Shown here one piece after another: positions 34,573 to 43,513 of a DNA stretch of 64,000 nucleotides. The first letter of the stretch is position 1. Each line of letters opens with the position of its first letter. The notes under the pieces were generated by a model. The model did no database searches. It worked only from the letters and a program-made list of their open reading frames with translations, and was not told the DNA's origin. Both the position numbers and the translations under genes were made by a program. Origin of the DNA: Candidatus Enterococcus moelleringii (GTDB lineage: Bacteria > Bacillota > Bacilli > Lactobacillales > Enterococcaceae). The DNA lies in the NCBI RefSeq assembly GCF_017377575.1, contig NZ_JAFREM010000018.1:124001-188000 (forward strand), in the 5' to 3' direction.

Positions 34573-34647
34573 TGATTTTTATCACCTTAAATCCATCCCA
34601 ACAAATGACATTTGTCATGCCAATCCTGCAAAACCTGACTTTTATCA
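34573..34647. promoter_or_regulatory. Three TGA-N6-TCA sites before the ABC-2 operon
   Basis: TGATTTTTATCA (34573-34584), TGACATTTGTCA (34606-34617) and TGACTTTTATCA (34636-34647). They start 33 and 30 bp apart, about three helical turns. The TGA-N6-TCA form resembles CRP/FNR-type boxes. The sites are 90-160 bp before the start of the ATPase gene. Confidence 0.55.
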
Positions 34648-34732
34648 CCTGCAGTTTGGCGGAACCTCACTTCTTGAGGCCCTTAATTTTGGTTATAGTA
34701 ATACCAAGAAGAAAAGAAACGGGGTATTGGGA

Positions 34733-35662
34733 ATGATCAAAATCAATAATTTAGTTAAACGTTACGGTGAATTCACTGCATTGAATCATTTGAATCTAGA
34801 GGTAAAGCAAGGCGAAATCTTAGGACTGTTGGGACCTAACGGAAGCGGGAAATCGACTACCATGAATTGCATGCTATCGCTGCTTTCCTATGATCGCGGA
34901 AGTGTGAAATTATTTGGTGAAGAAATGAGCCCGGAAAAATATAGTATTAAGCAAAAGATCGGCGTCGTTCCTCAGGACATTGCAGTGTTTGAAGAAATGA
35001 ACGTGAAGGACAACATCTACTATTATTGCGGCATGTATGTCAAAGACAAGCAAACAAGACACGACTATGTGGAAGATGTGATTAAGCTGGTGGGGTTGGA
35101 AGATTTCCTCACTTTTTACCCGAAACAGCTGAGCGGCGGATTAAAGCGTCGTTTGAACATTGCCTGTGGGATTGTCCACAAGCCAGAATTGATTTTTCTG
35201 GATGAACCAACGGTAGCAGTTGACCCTCAGAGTCGAAATAAAATTTTGGAAAGTATCAAAGAACTGAATCGTCGAGGGGCTACGATTGTTTACACCACCC
35301 ATTACATGGAAGAAGTCGAAATTCTTTGCAACCACATTGTGATTATTGATCACGGGCAGGTGATTGCGGAAGGCACCAAGGAACAGTTGAAGAACATGGT
35401 TCGGACGACTGGGAAGATTGCTTTGGAGGTTCCTGATATTAGCCAGCGGCAGTTACAAGCGATCCGTCAGCTTCCTGGCGTGACCGAAATTAGTTATGAC
35501 GAGCTGTATTTAACTGTAAACACGGTAGAGCTGAAGCAAAGCATGCTGCCGATACTAAACTATTTTGAAAAGGAAGATATTCTTTTTTCTAATTTACAAA
35601 CCGATGAAGCGACACTAAATGATGTCTTCTTGGAAATTACTGGAAAAGAATTGAGAGACTAG
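34733..35662 (+). CDS. ABC transporter ATP-binding protein (ABC-2 exporter)
   Basis: Walker A LLGPNGSGKST, signature LSGGLKRRLNIACGI and Walker B LIFLDEPTVAVDPQ (the usual TxGLDP reads TVAVDP). 309 residues. The coding start is ATG 34733, in front of MIKINNLVKRYGEF; the open frame upstream covers the regulatory region and is not protein-like. First gene of a three-gene exporter operon with two permeases. Confidence 0.9.
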   Translation: MIKINNLVKRYGEFTALNHLNLEVKQGEILGLLGPNGSGKSTTMNCMLSLLSYDRGSVKLFGEEMSPEKYSIKQKIGVVPQDIAVFEEMNVKDNIYYYCGMYVKDKQTRHDYVEDVIKLVGLEDFLTFYPKQLSGGLKRRLNIACGIVHKPELIFLDEPTVAVDPQSRNKILESIKELNRRGATIVYTTHYMEEVEILCNHIVIIDHGQVIAEGTKEQLKNMVRTTGKIALEVPDISQRQLQAIRQLPGVTEISYDELYLTVNTVELKQSMLPILNYFEKEDILFSNLQTDEATLNDVFLEITGKELRD

Positions 35663-35673
35663 GGGGAAGAAAG

Positions 35674-36813
35674 ATGTTTTTACGAATGATAGCCTACCGA
35701 CTAAAGGTATTGCTGAAAAATAGAACCTTGCTGTTTTGGACGTTGGCTTTTCCGATTGCTTTAGGCTTGCTATTTAATTTTGCCTTTGGCGGCTTTGACG
35801 AAGTGGGTAAACTAGAAACAACCAAGGTAGGAATTGTTTCGACTGATGAAGAGAAAACAGCAGACTTTGAGGAAGTGCTGTTTTCGATAAAAAATGATGG
35901 TACTTCGATTTATAAAGGACAGCGATTGAGTGAGGAAAAAGCCGTGAAGCAATTGGCTGCCGACAATATTTCCGGGTATTACACAATCACGCCAGACGAT
36001 ATCACCTTATCGGTTAGTCAAACAGGCGTTGCCCAGACGATTTTAAAAGAATTTTTGAATCAATACGTGCAAAAGACAGCAGAAGTTGAATCCTTGTTGG
36101 CATCTGGAAGTATCCAGCCGCAAGAGCTATCGCAGGATTTGTTTATTGAAGGAAGTCATGTGGAGGATATCCAGGAGGCAGACAGCTATAGCGTCAAGTC
36201 CTTCTACTTCTTTACCTTAGTAGCTGTGTCCATCATGTACGGCTTCATGTGGGGACTGAAAAATTCTAACGATCAGCAGGCCAATCAATCAGCCAATGGC
36301 ATTCGTTTGTGCTTAATTCCTAAAAACAAGCTGATCGTTGCAGTGACCAATTTAATCGCCAGCTATATTTTGTTCTACATTCAAAGCCTAATCATCCTGG
36401 CGGTCTTTCGTTTTGTTTACCAAGTAGACTTTGGGGATCGGTGGCTCTATATCTTATTAATTTACGCGATTGCTTCTTTGACCTCTATTTCCTTTGGAAC
36501 CTTGATCGGCAATCTATTCACCAAGTGGACCTATCAGCAGAAGAATTCTTTTGGCATCGCGATTTCCATGGCGATGAGTTTCTTTGCCGGTATGATGGGA
36601 TCACAATCGATTAAATACTGGATTGATGCCAATCTTCCGCTTTTAGGCCGACTGAATATTGTCAATCTAATCAGCGACAGCATGTATCAGCTGTTTTATT
36701 ACGACTCGTTGCAACCATTTTATCTGAATTTACTCTGGTTAAGCGGATTTGCGGTTGTGTTTGTATTTCTAAATTACTTCTTCGAAAGGAAGGCACAATA
36801 TGAACATCTTTAA
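35674..36813 (+). CDS. ABC-2 type permease (first subunit)
   Basis: An N-terminal helix (about 18-38), a roughly 150-residue outside domain and five C-terminal helices, the ABC-2 YhgE/linearmycin-resistance-like layout. RBS AGGGGGAAGAAAG. It overlaps the next permease gene by 14 bp. The two permeases probably form a heterodimer with the ATPase at 34733. Confidence 0.9.
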   Translation: MFLRMIAYRLKVLLKNRTLLFWTLAFPIALGLLFNFAFGGFDEVGKLETTKVGIVSTDEEKTADFEEVLFSIKNDGTSIYKGQRLSEEKAVKQLAADNISGYYTITPDDITLSVSQTGVAQTILKEFLNQYVQKTAEVESLLASGSIQPQELSQDLFIEGSHVEDIQEADSYSVKSFYFFTLVAVSIMYGFMWGLKNSNDQQANQSANGIRLCLIPKNKLIVAVTNLIASYILFYIQSLIILAVFRFVYQVDFGDRWLYILLIYAIASLTSISFGTLIGNLFTKWTYQQKNSFGIAISMAMSFFAGMMGSQSIKYWIDANLPLLGRLNIVNLISDSMYQLFYYDSLQPFYLNLLWLSGFAVVFVFLNYFFERKAQYEHL

Positions 36814-37987
36814 AGCGATACTTCAAATTTTGAAACAAAACAAAGGCTCTCTGTTAATTGGCGTGATTGTTATGGGAATCATCACCATTTTCTATTCAAG
36901 CCAAATGATCAATACCCCCAATGAACTAGACGGCGTAAAAATAGCCGTGTTTGATAATGACAAATCTGAGACCAGTCGTGCTTTAGTCGATCAATTGACG
37001 AAGCAGCATGAGCTGGTAACCTTAAAAGATACCAGTCAAAAAGGCATTGATGACGCGGTCTATTTCGATGAAGCGGAATACGTTTTGACCATTCCGGTAA
37101 ATTTAGAAGCCGATATGGCTGCTGGAAAAGCAGTAAAAGTCCAAAGCCAGACGAAGCCTAGTACGTTTTCTAAAACCTTAGTCAATACCACCATTGATCA
37201 TTTCATAAATACCTATGCGACGTTCCAAAGTAAAATGCCAAACGCCAGCAAAGCTGACCTGGTCACATTAACAAAGGATACCTTGGATGAAGAGGGAACG
37301 GTTCATTTTGATCAGACCTATCATCAGAAGAAGAGTCAAAAAACCAAGGGGACGGTGTATAATCTCCTAGCCTACGGACTGTTTGTCACCATTTTTTCCG
37401 GCTACGCAGCCATCAACTTAGTGTTCAATCGCAAATCCATTCGTGATCGCAATCGCTGTGCACCGATTTCTCGCCGGAAGCTGTCGCGAGCAATTTCCCT
37501 AGGCAGCTTTGGTTATGCAGCCGTTTGTTTGATACTTTTTCTAGCTTTCGTTGTCTTCGCTACGAAGGGTGGATTCAATGAGGTAACCGGCTACTTTATC
37601 GTCAACAGTCTGCTCTTCTTTTCGGTCATGGTCAGCTTTTCGATCCTGTTTTCCAGCTTGCTTACCAATAGCGAAAGCGTCGGCGGGATCAACAATGTGC
37701 TGATCATGGGTACCTGCTTTGTCACCGGTGTCTTTGTCCCTTCAGAGGTGTTGCCGGATGTTGTTCATAAAATAGCAGCCTTCACGCCAACGTATTGGTT
37801 TGTACAAAACAATGAATTGATTGGCAGCACAGTTAATTTCAATCAAGCATTTAAAGAGGAGTTCTTGCACCAGTCCTTAATCTTACTAGCCTTTACGCTA
37901 GTATTCGTGGTGATTCACCTGATTACTATGAAGGAAAAAGGCGGGTTGAAGAGCTTCAGTAAAAAAGAAGCGGCTGTTCTAGAATAA
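36800..37987 (+). CDS. ABC-2 type permease (second subunit)
   Basis: Same layout as the first subunit: helix at about 15-35, outside domain to about 180, then six helices (KRKSIRDRNRCAPISRRK-type loop near 210). 395 residues. RBS GGAAGG. Part of an exporter related to systems for resistance to membrane-targeting compounds. Confidence 0.9.
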   Translation: MNIFKAILQILKQNKGSLLIGVIVMGIITIFYSSQMINTPNELDGVKIAVFDNDKSETSRALVDQLTKQHELVTLKDTSQKGIDDAVYFDEAEYVLTIPVNLEADMAAGKAVKVQSQTKPSTFSKTLVNTTIDHFINTYATFQSKMPNASKADLVTLTKDTLDEEGTVHFDQTYHQKKSQKTKGTVYNLLAYGLFVTIFSGYAAINLVFNRKSIRDRNRCAPISRRKLSRAISLGSFGYAAVCLILFLAFVVFATKGGFNEVTGYFIVNSLLFFSVMVSFSILFSSLLTNSESVGGINNVLIMGTCFVTGVFVPSEVLPDVVHKIAAFTPTYWFVQNNELIGSTVNFNQAFKEEFLHQSLILLAFTLVFVVIHLITMKEKGGLKSFSKKEAAVLE

Positions 37988-38004
37988 AGATAGCGAAACA
38001 CAAA

Positions 38005-38046
38005 GAAGCTGGCATCAAAATCGTCTCTGATTTTGATGCCAGTTTC
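38005..38046. terminator. Terminator between ABC-2 operon and FMN-binding gene
   Basis: Arms GCTGGCATCAAAATC and GATTTTGATGCCAGT around a 6-base loop; it ends a plus-strand operon and lies just after the minus-strand gene end. Confidence 0.8.
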
Positions 38047-38068
38047 TTTTGTATGAAAAATATTCACA

Positions 38069-38452
38069 CTAACCTCTCAAAGATTCCTCAATCGCTTTTT
38101 GAATCACCTTGCTGGAGTTGGTTGCGCCGGAAATGGCATCAACTGTTAGTTTTTGCTGCTGAAGGATGCGGTCAATAATTTTTTCAGCGTCTTTTCCCCG
38201 GTCATTTTTGTGTTCCAACAGCTTGATTTTAGTGATGCGATGTTCCTTGATCTCAACTCGAACGGTGGCTTTGATGACATCCACATCACAGGTTCCTAGA
38301 TAAGTGCCGTCTTTTACAGCGGACAGATCCGCTTCGTTGATGATCAGATTGGCGACTTGGTTTTTGTAATTTCTAATTTTGACTAAATAGCGAATACCAA
38401 AAAATCCAGCGATTCCCGCAATCAGCACGATTGCCCCATAAACAATTTTCAT
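38069..38452 (-). CDS. Membrane-anchored FMN-binding domain protein
   Basis: N-terminal membrane anchor (about 3-22) and an FMN_bind domain with flavinylation motif D-A-I-S-G-A-T (105-111). It is a clear paralogue of the 24637 product (shared ADLS-V-DG-Y, A-V-V-I--H-IT-I, SGATNSSKVIQKA). RBS AGGAGG. A TetR gene lies 38 bp upstream in the same direction. Unlike the first locus, no di-haem membrane gene follows. Confidence 0.85.
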   Translation of the reverse strand: MKIVYGAIVLIAGIAGFFGIRYLVKIRNYKNQVANLIINEADLSAVKDGTYLGTCDVDVIKATVRVEIKEHRITKIKLLEHKNDRGKDAEKIIDRILQQQKLTVDAISGATNSSKVIQKAIEESLRG

Positions 38453-38490
38453 TATTTCCTCCTAGTAAATTCCCTTCCAAAAGCGGCTGT

Positions 38491-39075
38491 CTAATTAATG
38501 GACAAAGCGGCGATGCAAGAACTGATTTTCGTTTCCCAATAGCTTCGATCGATAGGGTCAGTCATGATTGCAATGCCGGCTAGACCTTGAACGAGGGCCC
38601 ACATCGCCAATACCTTATCTTGAATGTCAGCTGACGAAAAATGTGGAGACAAAAGTTCAGCTGCAGTTTCCTTCAAAATTTCAAAGGGCTCTACCGCGGT
38701 TTTGGTTTCAGTATTCAAAGAAAAATTCAAGACTAAACTTCCCCGTGTAAACAAAAGAGTATAATACAACGGATTGTCCAGGAAGAAGAAGACGTAATCT
38801 TCTCCCAGCTTGGCTAAAATTGTGGGGTCCCCTTGATTTTCTGCCAATGTTTTTTTCAAAATCGTCGCCAAAGTGTCCATAACATGATCTTGCATCGCCG
38901 CTACGAATTCTTCTTTATTTTTAAAATGAGCATAGGGCGCAGCATTGCTGACGCCGCATTTCACGGCAACTTTTCTTAAGGACAGCTGATCCAGACTGCA
39001 GGTGTCCAACAGCTTAAGCCCTTCTTCAATCAACTTTTCCTTTAAGTCCCCATGATGATAAGTTGTTTTACCCAT
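38491..39075 (-). CDS. TetR/AcrR family repressor
   Basis: Helix-turn-helix at residues about 12-55 (LKLLDTCSLDQLSLRKVAVKC, SNAAPYAHFKNKEEFV) with a C-terminal WHG-type domain (DNPLYYTLLFT). RBS AAGGAGG. It forms an operon with the FMN-binding gene. An inverted repeat of the AGATTAAA type lies upstream. Confidence 0.9.
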   Translation of the reverse strand: MGKTTYHHGDLKEKLIEEGLKLLDTCSLDQLSLRKVAVKCGVSNAAPYAHFKNKEEFVAAMQDHVMDTLATILKKTLAENQGDPTILAKLGEDYVFFFLDNPLYYTLLFTRGSLVLNFSLNTETKTAVEPFEILKETAAELLSPHFSSADIQDKVLAMWALVQGLAGIAIMTDPIDRSYWETKISSCIAALSIN

Positions 39076-39113
39076 TTAGACCTCCTTGCAATTCCTTTTT
39101 TTTCAGTATACAA

Positions 39114-39151
39114 TTTAATCTAAGCAGTGTAAAGATTAAAATAAGATTAAA
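39114..39151. promoter_or_regulatory. Inverted and direct repeats before the TetR-FMN operon
   Basis: TTTAATCT (39114-39121) and AGATTAAA (39133-39140) form an inverted repeat with 11-bp spacer, and AGATTAAA occurs again at 39144-39151. Probable TetR binding sites. Confidence 0.55.
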
Positions 39152-39255
39152 TGATGTGGGCTGCAATAGTTTTAGCCTTTGCAGCTCCACAACAACCAAC
39201 AAAGCTTAAAGACCTAGCGAAGCAACCGGCAGAAATGTGAAAGGAATTGGGCGAA

Positions 39256-40188
39256 ATGAAGATTGAACGATTATTAGGAATCACGCTTTACATTTTAAAT
39301 AAGGGGAGTGTAAACGGCTCAGAATTAGCAGAGCATTTTCACGTAACTCGGAGGACAATTATCAGAGACATCGACAGTTTACTATCGATAGGCATACCGA
39401 TTCGTTCGGAAGCTGGCTATAAGGGCGGCTACTCCCTTAAGCAGGAAGCTACTTCAATGCCTTTAAGTAATGCTGAGTATGGACTCTTCACCTTAGAAAG
39501 ACTGAAGGCAGTCTATGGTGAAGAGGAAGTTAATAAAACCTACGAGAAGCTAAAACCGCTATTTTTAAGCAACGGTGGTGACCCGATGATCGATATCAAT
39601 TTTTCCGGCATCAAAACTAAAGATCAATTGACTCAGTTGATTGCTGAGTTAAATGGAGCCGTCAATAACAAACGAATAATTGAGTTTGATTATACTGAGA
39701 GTCAAAACGAGTCAAGAAAAGTCAACCTGCATCCTATCAAGCTGCTTTATAAGTGGTATGACTGGTATCTTTTTGGCTTTGACACAGCACAAGAAGAGTA
39801 CACATTAGTTAAGTTGACTAAAATAGAAAACGTAGTCATTAGCGAACAAGTCTTCACCATGGAGTATGAGGCCGAAAGGTTGCTGGAAGACTACCAGCAG
39901 AAATGTGAGCGTGCTAGACAAACGATTGTCATCAAATATCCCAGTCGGATCGCCCCAACAGTCGAAGAGTATTTTAGTGGATCAGTAGTAGAAGAGACAC
40001 AAGAATTTATTGTCAAAAAGGTGACGATTCAAGAAAGCAGCTTAGTAACCTTCTCGCTTATTTTAGGACTAGGGAAAGACCTTGAAGTCATTTCACCACC
40101 CTCCTATAGGGACAAAATTAGAAGACACGCAAACTATATCGTAAACAAGCTCGAGAACGGTGAAAGTCAGTCACATTCACTTGATTAA
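39256..40188 (+). CDS. HTH-WYL domain transcriptional regulator (YafY-like)
   Basis: An N-terminal helix-turn-helix (residues about 1-60: LAEHFHVTRRTIIRDIDSLLSIGIPI) is followed by a WYL domain (about 130-300, with KVNLHPIKLLYKWYDWYLFGF) and the WYL C-terminal extension. Such proteins bind nucleic acids or nucleotides and regulate stress, defence or metabolic genes. ATG 39256 has AAGGA upstream; TTG 39247 is the alternative. It is convergent with the EFR1 gene; the target is unclear. Confidence 0.85.
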   Translation: MKIERLLGITLYILNKGSVNGSELAEHFHVTRRTIIRDIDSLLSIGIPIRSEAGYKGGYSLKQEATSMPLSNAEYGLFTLERLKAVYGEEEVNKTYEKLKPLFLSNGGDPMIDINFSGIKTKDQLTQLIAELNGAVNNKRIIEFDYTESQNESRKVNLHPIKLLYKWYDWYLFGFDTAQEEYTLVKLTKIENVVISEQVFTMEYEAERLLEDYQQKCERARQTIVIKYPSRIAPTVEEYFSGSVVEETQEFIVKKVTIQESSLVTFSLILGLGKDLEVISPPSYRDKIRRHANYIVNKLENGESQSHSLD

Positions 40189-40265
40189 GAACCTCACTGT
40201 GAAAATAAAGGCTGCACAGCGATCAGGAACCTAGAGCACAACTATTAGCAGCATTAGCATTAACT

Positions 40266-40316
40266 TAAAAAAAAGACAATAGACACGGACACGCGGAGCA
40301 TCGCAGGTCCGTGCCT
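40266..40316 (-). terminator. Terminator of the EFR1 gene
   Basis: On the minus strand arms GGCACGGAC and GTCCGTGTC, then a T run (plus-strand A run 40267-40274). Confidence 0.75.
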
Positions 40317-40333
40317 TATTTGTCGTGGACATA

Positions 40334-41104
40334 TCAGAGCTTGCTTGCTCTTTTCTTCAAGTAATACCTTTTCTTGCCCTTTGTTTTGTTCTTGTACTCC
40401 ACCGCTTGAACCGGACAAATTCCGATGCAGGCCATGCAGTGGGTACAGTTACCACCCCATGTGGGCCTGCCGGCTTCAGCCTTGATATTGTTCAAAGGGC
40501 AGATAGCCGTACATTTCCCACAGTTGATACAGTCCTCCGTGGCATAGAACCCTTTTCCGTCAATGAGAACCCGATAAAAGAAGTCATTCACCAGGCTGCC
40601 ACTGATTTTCCCAACGATTCCACCGGATTTACAGAAGGGAGGCAGACGCTCGCTGTTTGCCATCAAGGTTGCCAGCGTCCGGACTTCTCTTTCGGCATGG
40701 GCTAAGCGCTTTTGGATTTCAGCTTCTGGCCGGAGATTTTTGGTCATGATGATATAATTATCCGTCATTATGATCTCCGCAAAGCCCATAAGCTCCCAGC
40801 CTTTTTTCTGACAAGTTTCCCGGACATAATGGATGGAATTAAGAGTATTGGTATCGCAGGTCAGCAAAAAATAAACCTTCCGATTGCCGACAAAGCGGTT
40901 TTTCTCAATGAATTCCGTCACGATCCTTGGTGGCCGCCAAGCATAAGTTGGGCAAACAATCACCCAAGGACGATCAGAAGAAAGCTTAACAGGTTCTCCT
41001 TTTTTGATTAATTGATTCATGGACTGCAGCTCATCGTCCAGTTCTCTAGCCAGCAGCTCCGCAATATAACGGCTATTTCCTGTACCTGAAAAATATAAAA
41101 TCAT
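40334..41104 (-). CDS. EFR1 family flavodoxin-ferredoxin protein
   Basis: An N-terminal flavodoxin-like domain begins ILYFSGTGNSRYIAELLA. The C-terminal region has two [4Fe-4S] clusters, with cysteines 192/195/198/202 and 220/223/226/230 in C-x2-C-x2-C-x3-C spacing. EFR1 proteins shuttle electrons in the cytoplasm. RBS GAGGTGAG. Divergent from a TetR gene, which probably controls it through the near-palindrome between them. Confidence 0.9.
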   Translation of the reverse strand: MILYFSGTGNSRYIAELLARELDDELQSMNQLIKKGEPVKLSSDRPWVIVCPTYAWRPPRIVTEFIEKNRFVGNRKVYFLLTCDTNTLNSIHYVRETCQKKGWELMGFAEIIMTDNYIIMTKNLRPEAEIQKRLAHAEREVRTLATLMANSERLPPFCKSGGIVGKISGSLVNDFFYRVLIDGKGFYATEDCINCGKCTAICPLNNIKAEAGRPTWGGNCTHCMACIGICPVQAVEYKNKTKGKKRYYLKKRASKL

Positions 41105-41122
41105 ACACTCACCTCGAATATT

Positions 41123-41144
41123 TTAATGAACAGCTGTTGATTAA
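41123..41144. promoter_or_regulatory. Near-perfect palindrome between EFR1 and TetR genes
   Basis: TTAAT and ATTAA flank the perfect 10-bp palindrome AACAGCTGTT; only one symmetric pair is mismatched over 22 bp. It lies 19 bp upstream of the EFR1 start. It is the likely TetR operator. Confidence 0.6.
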
Positions 41145-41253
41145 TGCTCTTGTGTACATTATACTGAAGGCGAAAAAAAGAGCTATCGTCAATCAGGGAG
41201 AAACTGTTAGTTAATAGACACTCTTTGACGAACTGTTCAGAAAAGAGCGAACT

Positions 41254-41799
41254 ATGGCGGACCGACGAACGATAAAAACAAAAAAAGCGATTCACCAAGC
41301 ATTTATTGAATTGTTAAATGAAAAATCCTTGAACAAAATAACCATCTCAGAATTGTCAGAACGAGCGGATCTGGGACGAGGGACATTTTACCTGCACTAC
41401 AAAGACATCTATGATCTGTATGAGCAGCTGGAGAAAGAGCTTTACGACGAGCTGGTGGAGCTGTTCGATCAGCACGCTCCTTATAGGACTTCTTCAAGCA
41501 TGCAATCAGTAACTGAGGCGATTGCTGAATATATTGAAGGGAAAAAAGAACTCTTCCTTCTGCTCATCCAATCCAACGCTAACGGCAATGTCTTATACAA
41601 GATTAAAGAGATTTTCAAAGAAAAGGTGTTGCAGGATGATTGTTACCAGCAGATTTCTCCATACGAACAGATCGAAGCCTTATTTATTGTCTCGGGCATG
41701 ATCGGCGTATTGGAAGAATGGCTGACTTCTGACTTGGAGCTATCGATGGAACAAGTATCTGAGATGCTTCATCAGCTGTTAGTAAAGTTTGAGTGCTGA
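41254..41799 (+). CDS. TetR/AcrR family regulator
   Basis: TetR helix-turn-helix at residues about 8-52 (FIELLNEKSLNKITISELSE, LGRGTFYLHYKDIYDLYEQ) with a C-terminal domain like that of YkgG/DhaS-type members. 181 residues. No strong RBS (AGAGCGA). It is divergent from the EFR1 gene. Confidence 0.85.
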   Translation: MADRRTIKTKKAIHQAFIELLNEKSLNKITISELSERADLGRGTFYLHYKDIYDLYEQLEKELYDELVELFDQHAPYRTSSSMQSVTEAIAEYIEGKKELFLLLIQSNANGNVLYKIKEIFKEKVLQDDCYQQISPYEQIEALFIVSGMIGVLEEWLTSDLELSMEQVSEMLHQLLVKFEC

Positions 41800-41804
41800 A
41801 AATA

Positions 41805-42578
41805 TTAACCATCAGCCCAAGCTTTTTTACCCGAATCGCCGGTAAGCTTTAACATGAGTTTGCGCGGCAACAATCGTGAAAGCAAAAATTGCAGCTGATT
41901 TCCAAAGCCGTCAATGACAGAGATCTTTTTGGTTTTCAAAGATTTTAAGGTGGTAGCTACTACCATTTCTGGGTTTCTAGCGCGCGTATAAGGCAACTTT
42001 CTGCCGTCAAAAAATGAGGTTTTTGTATATCCCGGACAAACTGCTAAAACGCGAATCCCGAATTCTTGGTACTCATACTGCAGTGCTTCGCTGAAAGAAA
42101 GTACGTAGGCCTTAGTTGCAGCATAAACACTTTCATAAGGAGCAGGGTAAAAAGATGCAATGGAAGCAAGATTGATAATAGTACCTGAGTGTTGCTGCTT
42201 CATTTCGTCTAAAAATAGATGAGTCAACTTTGTCAGACTAACAATATTTAGGGTCATTTCCTGCTGGATTTTTTCTAAAGGAAGAGAAGTAAAGAGACCG
42301 GTATTGCTAAATCCGGCATTATTAATCAGAATATCCACCTTGAGCTTTGCAGCTTTTATCTCTTGGAATAATTCAAAAGCAGCACCTTCTTTCGACAAAT
42401 CCTTTGCAAAGAAGAAAGTTTGAACACCATAGTTTTTAGTTAACTGTTTTGAGAGTGACTGCAGCCTTTCTTGCGAGCGAGCAACTAAGATAATCTGATA
42501 GTTCTTCTTGCTATATGCTTCGCAAAAAGCGAATCCAATACCTGAAGTCGCACCTGTTACCAATACCGTTCTTGTCAT
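41805..42578 (-). CDS. SDR family NAD(P)-dependent oxidoreductase
   Basis: Classical short-chain dehydrogenase: TGATSGIGFAF nucleotide motif near residue 8, NNAG, catalytic Ser in NLASIASF, and YAATK (Y-x3-K). About 257 residues. ATG 42578 follows AGGATGG. It is convergent with the TetR gene, 5 bp apart. The substrate is unknown; a C-terminal hydrophobic stretch (LQFLLSRLLPRKLML) resembles YqjQ/DltE-like members. Confidence 0.85.
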   Translation of the reverse strand: MTRTVLVTGATSGIGFAFCEAYSKKNYQIILVARSQERLQSLSKQLTKNYGVQTFFFAKDLSKEGAAFELFQEIKAAKLKVDILINNAGFSNTGLFTSLPLEKIQQEMTLNIVSLTKLTHLFLDEMKQQHSGTIINLASIASFYPAPYESVYAATKAYVLSFSEALQYEYQEFGIRVLAVCPGYTKTSFFDGRKLPYTRARNPEMVVATTLKSLKTKKISVIDGFGNQLQFLLSRLLPRKLMLKLTGDSGKKAWADG

Positions 42579-42857
42579 TTCCAACCATCCTAACATTATT
42601 TACTATAATCAGTTTAAGGCTAAAAGGAAGAAGAACAATCGGGAATTTCTGTCTAGCTGTTCATTTATGGACAGAGGAGGTACAATTGTCTATTTTTTAG
42701 AGTCTCTGGCATTCTAAGTCAATCGACGAAAAAAGCAGAGGATGGTCACAATCAGTATAGTAAAATCACTTCCAACAAAGATTGAAGCCTTAACAAAGAA
42801 AAGACCATACAACCAAATTATAAAAATAGTTCTGATAGTTCAAAAAAATTAAACGTA
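42579..42857. other. Intergenic region with a decayed gene copy
   Basis: Apart from the remnant at 42724-42819 no gene or repeat could be supported here. Confidence 0.5.
42724..42819 (-). pseudogene. Fragment of a third copy of the eight-helix membrane protein
   Basis: The minus strand reads WLYGLFFVKASIFVGSDFT followed by ILIVTILCFFRR. It matches residues about 47-89 of the 27268 product (MWGYGLYKSDSYFKAPIFIG, SDFTMLIVAIPLLLLSIYRF). The rest of the gene is gone. Confidence 0.75.
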
Positions 42858-42886
42858 TTGTAAACCCGGGTTAACAATGCTAACAT
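42858..42886 (+). promoter_or_regulatory. Promoter with embedded palindrome before the 42947 gene
   Basis: TTGTAA (42858-42863), 17-bp spacer, TAACAT (42881-42886). The spacer starts with AACCCGGGTT, a 10-bp palindrome that may be an operator. Confidence 0.55.
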
Positions 42887-42946
42887 GACAATGCGGAATT
42901 AACGTCTCAAGAATTTATCATTTGATTTATAAATAAAGGAGAACGA

Positions 42947-43393
42947 ATGAAAAAGAAATATGCGATAGGAATAAATGGGTTGTTATTGATCTGGTTTATG
43001 CTTGATATGACTGGACTTGAACTAGCAGGAAAGACACTAGTCAGCCAAGCCTGGCGAGAAGATGGCATTTTTATGCTGATTTTTATCGGATTATTCTTGC
43101 TGTTTATTTTCAAAGAATCCATCGGAAAGTATCTGCTTACCATATGGCTTTTGATGTGGTTTGTTATGCAATTCTTTAGTCACTGGTCGTTTACAATCGC
43201 GGGTGTAGGAATTGGGACTGATAAAATCGAATATTACAAAGGAACAATTAAAATAATCGAATCTTACAGCAGATATATCCCCGATTTGTACCACGTAATT
43301 GAACACATACTCATACTTTCTGCGTTGATTGTTATGATAATCTTCTGTATTCGGCATAGCAAAAGAATGAACGCTTTATCTACATCTCAATAA
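42947..43393 (+). CDS. Small membrane protein of unknown function
   Basis: A 148-residue protein with four membrane segments (about 5-25, 40-56, 62-80, 120-138). The family was not recognised. RBS AAAGGAGAA precedes the ATG. Stand-alone gene with its own promoter. Confidence 0.7.
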   Translation: MKKKYAIGINGLLLIWFMLDMTGLELAGKTLVSQAWREDGIFMLIFIGLFLLFIFKESIGKYLLTIWLLMWFVMQFFSHWSFTIAGVGIGTDKIEYYKGTIKIIESYSRYIPDLYHVIEHILILSALIVMIIFCIRHSKRMNALSTSQ

Positions 43394-43513
43394 TAGCTAC
43401 GGCAAGCAGCCTGTCGGATCAGGCTAGTGAGCGCATAAAAGCAAGGTATGCAAGGGAAGCTTCAGGTTCACCGACGCGAAACTTCTCTTGTTAGTCAAAA
43501 ACTATTCACCACA

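Noticed and set aside
34523-34732. N-terminal extension of the ABC ATPase at 34733
   Set aside because: The extension is read from the regulatory sites and a terminator tail, uses a TTG without RBS, and the normal domain start is at ATG 34733.
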